12,259 bases of DNA from Pseudomonadota bacterium (GTDB lineage Bacteria > Myxococcota_A > Polyangia > Haliangiales > Haliangiaceae): contig JAEYYY010000392.1 in the NCBI GenBank assembly GCA_023430775.1, positions 1 through 12,259 on the forward strand. The letters are read 5' to 3'. Below are positions 7,327-12,259 of the stretch, piece by piece (position 1 is the first letter of the stretch; every line of letters starts with the position of its first letter). The translations under genes were made by a program, and so were the position numbers. A model generated the notes under the pieces. It had not been told where the DNA came from and ran no database searches. It saw only the letters and a list, made by a program, of their open reading frames with translations.

Positions 7327-8256
7327 CTACGGCCGCTCCTTGTGCATCGCGCGGTCGAGCGACTCGCGAAATGCATGCGCCGAGTGCGTGCCCTGGATCT
7401 TGAGCAGCTGGTTGCGCGCCGCCACCTCGACCAGCGTGGCGAGGTTTCTGCCCGGCCGCACCGGGACGCGCAGCGCGGCGACCGGGACACCGAGGATGTC
7501 GTCGTGGCGATCGTCGAAGCCGAGCCGATCGTACTCCTCGTTCTGCGCCCACTCGCGCAGCTCGATCAACAGCTCGATGCGCTTGGTGTCCCGCACGGCT
7601 GCGATGCCGAACAGGTCCTTGACGTTGATGATGCCCAGCCCGCGGATCTCCATGTGGTGACCGAGCACGCCGGCCGCCTTGCCGACGACATGCGTGCCCT
7701 TGCGCTGGATCTGGATGACGTCGTCGGCGACGAGGCGATGACCGCGCTGTACCAGATCGAGCGCCGTCTCGCTCTTGCCGATGCCGCTCTTGCCGGTCAC
7801 CAGCACGCCGATGCCGATGACCTCGAGCAGCACGCCGTGCACCTCGGTGGATGGCGCCAGCCGATCGTTCATCCACGCGGTGACCAGCGCGATGAAATCG
7901 GCGGTCGGCAGCTCGCTGACGATCAGCGGCACGCCGCGGGCCTCGCATGCCTCGCGCAGCTCGGGGGGCGGCTCGCGACCGCGGCACACCACGACGCACG
8001 CCGGATCGCTGGCCATCATCGTCGCGATGCCCTGGGTGCGCGCCGCCTCGTGATCGGCGAGGTACTCGATCTCGGTGCCACCGACGACGAGGACGCGACC
8101 GTCGTGCAGCTGCTCGGGCCAGCCGGTGAGCGCGAGGCCCGGCTTCTGGATCCGCGGTACCTCGATCTCGCGGGTGTTCCCCGCCATCCCCGCGATCGCC
8201 GTTCCCTTCAGCTCCGCTCGCTCCAGCAGCTCCCCGACGGTGATCGCATTCGACAC
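7327..8256 (-). CDS. hprK: HPr kinase/phosphorylase
   Basis: HprK phosphorylates HPr on its regulatory serine and can reverse this; the target Ser54 is present in the nearby ptsH product. The protein is 309 aa, the usual length for full HprK. The N-terminal domain (about 1-130) has the typical beta-alpha pattern. The kinase core has HGVLLEV (140-146), Walker A GKSGIGKS (155-162), VADD (176-179) and the signature HMEIRGLGIINV (201-212), then RIELLIELREW (226-236). GTG at 8256 is chosen because the family N-terminus begins SNAITVGELLE, and because the G of this GTG is also the last base of the ptsN TAG (TAGTG). The frame is open further upstream, but that part overlaps ptsN in another frame. 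It appears catalytically complete. Confidence 0.95.
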   Translation of the reverse strand: MSNAITVGELLERAELKGTAIAGMAGNTREIEVPRIQKPGLALTGWPEQLHDGRVLVVGGTEIEYLADHEAARTQGIATMMASDPACVVVCRGREPPPELREACEARGVPLIVSELPTADFIALVTAWMNDRLAPSTEVHGVLLEVIGIGVLVTGKSGIGKSETALDLVQRGHRLVADDVIQIQRKGTHVVGKAAGVLGHHMEIRGLGIINVKDLFGIAAVRDTKRIELLIELREWAQNEEYDRLGFDDRHDDILGVPVAALRVPVRPGRNLATLVEVAARNQLLKIQGTHSAHAFRESLDRAMHKERP

Positions 8257-8717
8257 TAGTACTTGGCGTCCTCGTCCGCGACTACGCTGTACATCGCCTC
8301 GGCGTCGTCCGCGGCCAGCAGCCGGCGCCGGAACTCCGGGTCCTTGAACACGCGGCTGATGCGCGCGAGCGCCTTGAGGTGCGCGCCGGTCGACGACTCG
8401 GGCGCGACCAGCACGAAGAACAGATACGTCGGGTGGCCGTCCATCGAGTCGAACTCGACGCCGGCCTGCGCGCGACCGAGGCACGCCACGATCTCGCCGA
8501 CCGCACTGAGCTTGCCGTGCGGGATCGCCACGCCCTCGCCGATCGCGGTGGAGGCGAGCGCTTCACGCTCGACGAGCACCTTCGCGAGGGTCGCGCGATC
8601 GATGCGCGGGTGGTGACCCGCCATGTACGCGGCAAGCTCCTCGAGGATGCCCTTCTTGTCGGTCGCCTTGAGCGCGGGAACGACCATGTCGCGCTTGATG
8701 AGGTCGACGATCTTCAT
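8256..8717 (-). CDS. ptsN: PTS-Ntr EIIA component
   Basis: EIIA-Ntr is the cytoplasmic output protein of the nitrogen-related PTS; its phosphorylation state regulates partner proteins such as potassium transporters, kinases and sigma-54-linked genes in various proteobacteria. At 153 aa it is family length. It starts MKIVDLIKRDMVVPAL, a standard EIIA-Ntr opening. The active-site segment is GEGVAIPHGKL with His67, and LFFVLVAPE (104-112) then HLKALARISRVF are typical of the second half. The upstream gap to hpf is 69 bp, the widest inside the block before it becomes tightly coupled. Only a weak Shine-Dalgarno (GGAT) precedes the ATG. Its stop shares one base with the hprK start. It probably receives phosphate from the HPr encoded here, since no separate NPr is seen. 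Confidence 0.95.
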   Translation of the reverse strand: MKIVDLIKRDMVVPALKATDKKGILEELAAYMAGHHPRIDRATLAKVLVEREALASTAIGEGVAIPHGKLSAVGEIVACLGRAQAGVEFDSMDGHPTYLFFVLVAPESSTGAHLKALARISRVFKDPEFRRRLLAADDAEAMYSVVADEDAKY

Positions 8718-8786
8718 AACGACGATCCAGCTCGGGGCATCAGCCAGCCCGCGAGCAACGTACCACTTTCGGAGTGAGAAGGGCGA

Positions 8787-9407
8787 CTACGAGGTCGCGC
8801 CGGTTGGCGTTTCGATGAGTCCGTACGCACCGTCCTCGCGCTTGTACACCACGGCGACCCGGCCGTCCGTGTCGTGGCGGAAAACCAGAAACGGCTCGTG
8901 CAGCAGATTGAGCTGCACGATCGCGTCCGAGACCGACATCGGCTGCGCGTGGAACTTCTCGGTCTTGACGACCTGGAACTCCGGGGCGCGCATCGGATGC
9001 GAGTCGCTGGTCGGGATCTGCGCCTTGCCGTTGCCCGTGCCCTCCTCGATCCCGTGGAAGGCTTCCTCGACCACGGAGTGTGACCACGGCATCGCCTGCA
9101 CGTGGTGCGGGCGGGCCTTCATGCCCTCGAGCTTGCCCTTGTACTTGCGGACCTGGCGCTCGATCTTCGCGATGCAGAGATCGATCGAGCTGTACATGTT
9201 CTCGGTCGTCTCGTGACCGGCGACGGAGAGTCCGTTGTGAAGCTGAAACGTGACGTCGATGCGGTGGTTATGACGCTCGGTGGATAGGACGACGTGGCAA
9301 CTGATCGGATCGGGCAGATACTTTCTGACCCGTTCCATGCGTTCTTTGGCGTACGACTTGAGAGCTTCGGTCGGTTCCATGTGGCGGAACGTCACCGCGA
9401 ATTGCAT
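8787..9407 (-). CDS. hpf: Long-form ribosome hibernation promoting factor
   Basis: HPF binds the 30S decoding region in slow growth, and the long form drives 100S ribosome dimers. This 206-aa protein has the N-terminal S30AE/YfiA domain (about 1-97: MQFAVTFRHMEPTEAL, then basic KIERQVRKYKGKLEG), a polar linker (about 98-142), and the C-terminal dimerisation domain (about 143-199: VVKTEKFHAQPMSVSDAI, then LVFRHDTDGRVAVVYKR and YGLIE). The domain arrangement distinguishes it from short HPF and YfiA. The ATG has the strongest ribosome binding site in the window, GGGAGGA about five bases upstream, consistent with a highly made protein. A 124-bp gap with a hairpin and a candidate promoter precedes it, so it may also be transcribed independently of rpoN. 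Confidence 0.95.
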   Translation of the reverse strand: MQFAVTFRHMEPTEALKSYAKERMERVRKYLPDPISCHVVLSTERHNHRIDVTFQLHNGLSVAGHETTENMYSSIDLCIAKIERQVRKYKGKLEGMKARPHHVQAMPWSHSVVEEAFHGIEEGTGNGKAQIPTSDSHPMRAPEFQVVKTEKFHAQPMSVSDAIVQLNLLHEPFLVFRHDTDGRVAVVYKREDGAYGLIETPTGATS

Positions 9408-9432
9408 CGAGTCCTCCCTAACGGTTGGATCG

Positions 9433-9461
9433 ATCCTAGCTGGTTTGCCGGCTCAGTTCAC
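9433..9461 (-). promoter_or_regulatory. Candidate sigma-70-type promoter for hpf
   Basis: Read on the minus strand, GTGAAC (9456-9461) and TAGGAT (9433-9438) are separated by 17 bp. The -10 matches TATAAT at four of six positions and the -35 matches TTGACA at three. Transcription would start near 9426, leaving a leader of about 20 nt with the strong hpf ribosome binding site. The match is modest and no other data support it. Confidence 0.3.
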
Positions 9462-9463
9462 CG

Positions 9464-9482
9464 GAGGATGCCGCCCATCCTC
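9464..9482. other. Perfect 7-bp inverted repeat upstream of hpf
   Basis: GAGGATG (9464-9470) and CATCCTC (9476-9482) flank a 5-base loop CCGCC. It lies directly upstream of the candidate hpf -35 and about 50 bp past the stop of the upstream 128-aa gene. No T-run follows on the minus strand, so it is more likely an operator or RNA stem than an intrinsic terminator. On the plus strand a short TGTTTT follows, but no plus-strand gene would use it. Confidence 0.4.
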
Positions 9483-9531
9483 GACGGTGTTTTCGAAATC
9501 GCCGCGAGTGTAATCGAACTGCGTGGCGCTG

Positions 9532-9918
9532 TCAGCGGGTGAGTGGTGGCGGCACAGTCAGCGGGGTGAGTGCCTCGACGAGCGTGTGTGCGACCTTTCG
9601 CGCGTCGACGACCAGCGCCGGCTCGATCGTCTGACCGAGCTCGTCGAGGACGGCCAGGCAGTCCTGCGTCACCCGGCGGGCCTTGATGAACATCACCCGG
9701 CGCTCGACCTGGGACTCGCACGCGAGCCCCTGCTTGACCAGCTGACCGACCACCGCCGACTTGCGATCGAGCTGGTCGCGAAGAAACGACCGCTCCGCGC
9801 TGTTCACCCGCACCACCACCGCATAGGCCTCGTTCGACAGCTGGTGCGACAGCGCGAGCAGCTCGATGCGAGCGTGCTGCTTGCTCTCGGTTCGCGATCG
9901 GACGACGACCTCGGTCAT
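9532..9918 (-). CDS. Unrecognised small protein between rpoN and hpf (128 aa)
   Basis: I do not recognise this family. From ATG at 9918 it encodes 128 residues: MTEVVVRSRTESKQ, then a mainly helical, charged middle (HARIELLALSHQLSNE, RVNSAERSFLRDQL, SQVERRVMFIKARR) and a Pro-rich end (LTVPPPLTR). No membrane segment or signal peptide is visible, and the pattern suits a small soluble helical bundle. The frame is open to another ATG at 9984, but that longer N-terminus (MHGVPGGWG...) is Gly/Arg-rich and less protein-like, so I prefer the shorter form. No strong ribosome binding site is seen for either. It lies 91 bp after rpoN and 124 bp before hpf, same strand, and may be co-transcribed with rpoN. 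A role linked to sigma-54 or hibernation is a guess from position only. Confidence 0.6.
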   Translation of the reverse strand: MTEVVVRSRTESKQHARIELLALSHQLSNEAYAVVVRVNSAERSFLRDQLDRKSAVVGQLVKQGLACESQVERRVMFIKARRVTQDCLAVLDELGQTIEPALVVDARKVAHTLVEALTPLTVPPPLTR

Positions 9919-10009
9919 CACGACCGTTCTACTACGCGGTCGTCGATTCCCGACCACCCCCCAGCCACCTGGTACCCCGTGCATAGCCGAGGCACCTTCG
10001 GGTAGCGGC

Positions 10010-11503
<1,494 letters not shown>

Positions 11504-11548
11504 CTGGAACTCCTTATTTGTTTCGCTTGGTTAGCATTAGTTTCACTA

Positions 11549-11570
11549 CGCTCTGGGAAGCGACCCAGCG
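11549..11570. other. Inverted repeat in rpoN leader, possible activator site
   Basis: CTGGG (11553-11557) and CCCAG (11564-11568) flank AAGCGA. The arms extend outward to CGC and GCG with a two-base bulge. The repeat lies in the predicted rpoN 5' leader. It is also centred about 105 bp upstream of the start expected from the plus-strand sigma-54 promoter, a typical distance for an enhancer-binding activator site. Either reading (RNA stem or DNA operator) is an inference. Confidence 0.35.
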
Positions 11571-11598
11571 ACCGCCATCTTCTGGTATGACGATTGAA

Positions 11599-11650
11599 AA
11601 GAGCCTACGCGCAAAGCGGGTATCTGTAAAGGGCTCATGGCCCGGCTCTT
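11599..11650. other. Nested inverted repeats in the rpoN divergent region
   Basis: AAGAGCC (11599-11605) is perfectly complementary to GGCTCTT (11644-11650). Just inside the right arm is a second stem, GGGC (11631-11634) with GCCC (11640-11643) around TCATG. The arms overlap the candidate rpoN -10 and the candidate sigma-54 promoter, so a dimeric regulator bound here could affect both promoters. Function not shown by sequence alone. Confidence 0.35.
11602..11630 (-). promoter_or_regulatory. Candidate sigma-70-type promoter for rpoN
   Basis: On the minus strand TTTACA (11625-11630, five of six matches to TTGACA) is followed after exactly 17 bp by TAGGCT (11602-11607, three of six to TATAAT). 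Transcription would begin near 11594, giving a leader of about 90 nt before the rpoN ATG. The region from 11504 to 11640 is noticeably less GC-rich than the genes, as expected for a promoter region. The -10 is weak. Confidence 0.4.
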
Positions 11651-11653
11651 GCT
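11638..11653 (+). promoter_or_regulatory. Near-consensus sigma-54 (-24/-12) promoter
   Basis: TGGCCCGGCTCTTGCT matches the sigma-54 consensus TGGCACG-N4-TTGCW at 11 of 12 specified positions; the only difference is C for A at the fifth. The essential GG (11639-11640) and GC (11651-11652) are separated by the required 10 bp. It points rightward, predicting a transcription start near 11664 and a leader of about 95 nt before the arrestin-like gene. It lies just upstream of the candidate rpoN promoter, on the opposite strand. No recognised activator gene is in the window. Confidence 0.65.
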
Positions 11654-11670
11654 CTGTGCCAACGATCTTC

Positions 11671-11718
11671 AACTGATCCAACCGATCTAGTTCGCTGACC
11701 GCGGGCGTTTTGCCCCGC
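11671..11718 (+). other. Structured leader elements upstream of the arrestin-like gene
   Basis: Within the predicted leader, AACTGATC (11671-11678) and GATCTAGTT (11684-11692) form an imperfect inverted repeat (one extra base), and GCGGG (11701-11705) pairs with CCCGC (11714-11718) around a T-rich loop. Either could be an RNA stem or a regulator site. There is no long T-tract, so attenuation is not indicated. Confidence 0.25.
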
Positions 11719-11758
11719 AGTCATGCACGGTTCGCGGTCGTCACCCTAAGCTGCAACG

Positions 11759-12259
11759 GTGGCCCTGCAGCTCGAGATGCACGGACCTGCCCGGGTACAT
11801 CCCGGACAGGTGATTCGCTACGAGCTCGAGCTCGTCGGTGATGCCTCGCAGGTCACCAGCGTCGAGCTGACGGTGCGAGCGAGCCGCGGCTACCAGATAT
11901 CCCCGCAGGTCCACTACGCCGCGAACGAGGTGCTGTCGTCGGTGATGTTCTCTCCCGGCGGCACGCGCTTCCCGATCGACGTCACCATCCCGGCAGCACC
12001 GAGCCATGTCCTGGGAAGCCACGTCGCGTGGGCCAACGTGTTCATCGACGTCCGGCTCGGCGGCCGCGTGCCGATGGGTCACCGGTTTCCGCTCCACGTC
12101 TGCGAGCGCCTCGACAACGCGCGACTCGAGCCGGCGGTCGCTCGTGTCGATCAACCCGTCGAGCTCGCGCTCGGCCTCGCCGCGACGCGCGCGACCGGAG
12201 GCATGACGCTCGCGGGCAACGTGTCCGTGCAAGCGCGCGGCGCGCGCCCGGATCGCGAG
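11759..12259 (+). CDS. Arrestin-like (Spo0M-like) beta-sandwich protein, 5' part only
   Basis: The frame opens at GTG 11759, four codons after an in-frame TAA (11747-11749), and runs without a stop for 167 codons to the window edge, so the C-terminus is missing. An ATG at 11777 is an alternative start. The protein begins VALQLEMHGPARVHPGQV, then IRYELELVGDASQVTSVEL, and later FSPGGTRFPIDVTIPAAP and HRFPLHV. This layout (a P-G-x-x-V turn, a strand with hydrophobic alternation, and F-P-x-x-x-x-I-P before the next strand) resembles arrestin-fold proteins including bacterial Spo0M. No signal peptide is seen, so it is probably cytoplasmic. The family call is by fold pattern only and moderately uncertain. 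No good ribosome binding site precedes either start. It diverges from rpoN and is preceded by the sigma-54-type promoter. Confidence 0.6.
   Translation, partial: MALQLEMHGPARVHPGQVIRYELELVGDASQVTSVELTVRASRGYQISPQVHYAANEVLSSVMFSPGGTRFPIDVTIPAAPSHVLGSHVAWANVFIDVRLGGRVPMGHRFPLHVCERLDNARLEPAVARVDQPVELALGLAATRATGGMTLAGNVSVQARGARPDRE

Noticed and set aside
6514..8259. A 581-codon plus-strand frame opposite rapZ and hprK
   Set aside because: Same antisense artefact, covering two genes with clear catalytic motifs on the minus strand.
7327..8484. A longer hprK of 385 residues
   Set aside because: The extra N-terminal part overlaps ptsN in another frame and is Arg-rich. The family N-terminus starts at GTG 8256.
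11741..12232. A 163-codon minus-strand frame opposite the arrestin-like gene
   Set aside because: Arg/His/Asp-rich composition of an antisense frame. The plus strand gives a hydrophobic-alternating, fold-like protein instead.

Overview
The window comes from a high-GC Gram-negative bacterium. GC-rich third codon positions, frequent GTG starts, an outer-membrane barrel protein, and HPr kinase (HprK) alongside RapZ, EIIA-Ntr and sigma-54 together suggest a deltaproteobacterium in the broad sense, most likely Myxococcota. That assignment is inferred from gene content only; there is no rRNA gene in the window.

Layout. The 3' end of an unrecognised plus-strand gene (1..515) faces a gap (516..850) with short repeats. 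From 851 to 11503 every convincing gene is on the minus strand. In transcription order these are rpoN (sigma-54), an unrecognised 128-aa gene, hpf (long-form ribosome hibernation factor), ptsN (EIIA-Ntr), hprK (HPr kinase/phosphorylase), rapZ, ptsH (HPr), ptsI (Enzyme I), a 968-aa secreted metallopeptidase/beta-propeller/outer-membrane-barrel protein, and a 221-aa protein with a decayed histidine-kinase core. From ptsN to the end, every junction is an overlap, an abutment or a 3-nt gap, so these seven genes look translationally coupled. A 255-bp divergent region separates rpoN from a plus-strand gene cut off by the window end, whose product looks arrestin-like (Spo0M-like).

How the genes fit together. 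Enzyme I takes phosphate from PEP and passes it to HPr (His23), which can pass it to EIIA-Ntr (His67). HprK can also phosphorylate HPr on Ser54, and that site is intact. No sugar-specific EIIB or EIIC and no mannose-type EIIA is present, so the system looks regulatory rather than transport-linked. RapZ, HPF and sigma-54 are classical companions of PTS-Ntr. The two terminal genes are the unusual cargo.

Most interesting points: (1) a near-consensus -24/-12 sigma-54 promoter in the rpoN divergent region, pointing at the arrestin-like gene and sitting just upstream of a candidate sigma-70 promoter for rpoN; (2) a kinase-like protein that has lost the phospho-acceptor His, the N-box Asn and the ATP lid, and is coupled to the end of the operon; (3) the protease-propeller-barrel protein whose start lies inside ptsI.
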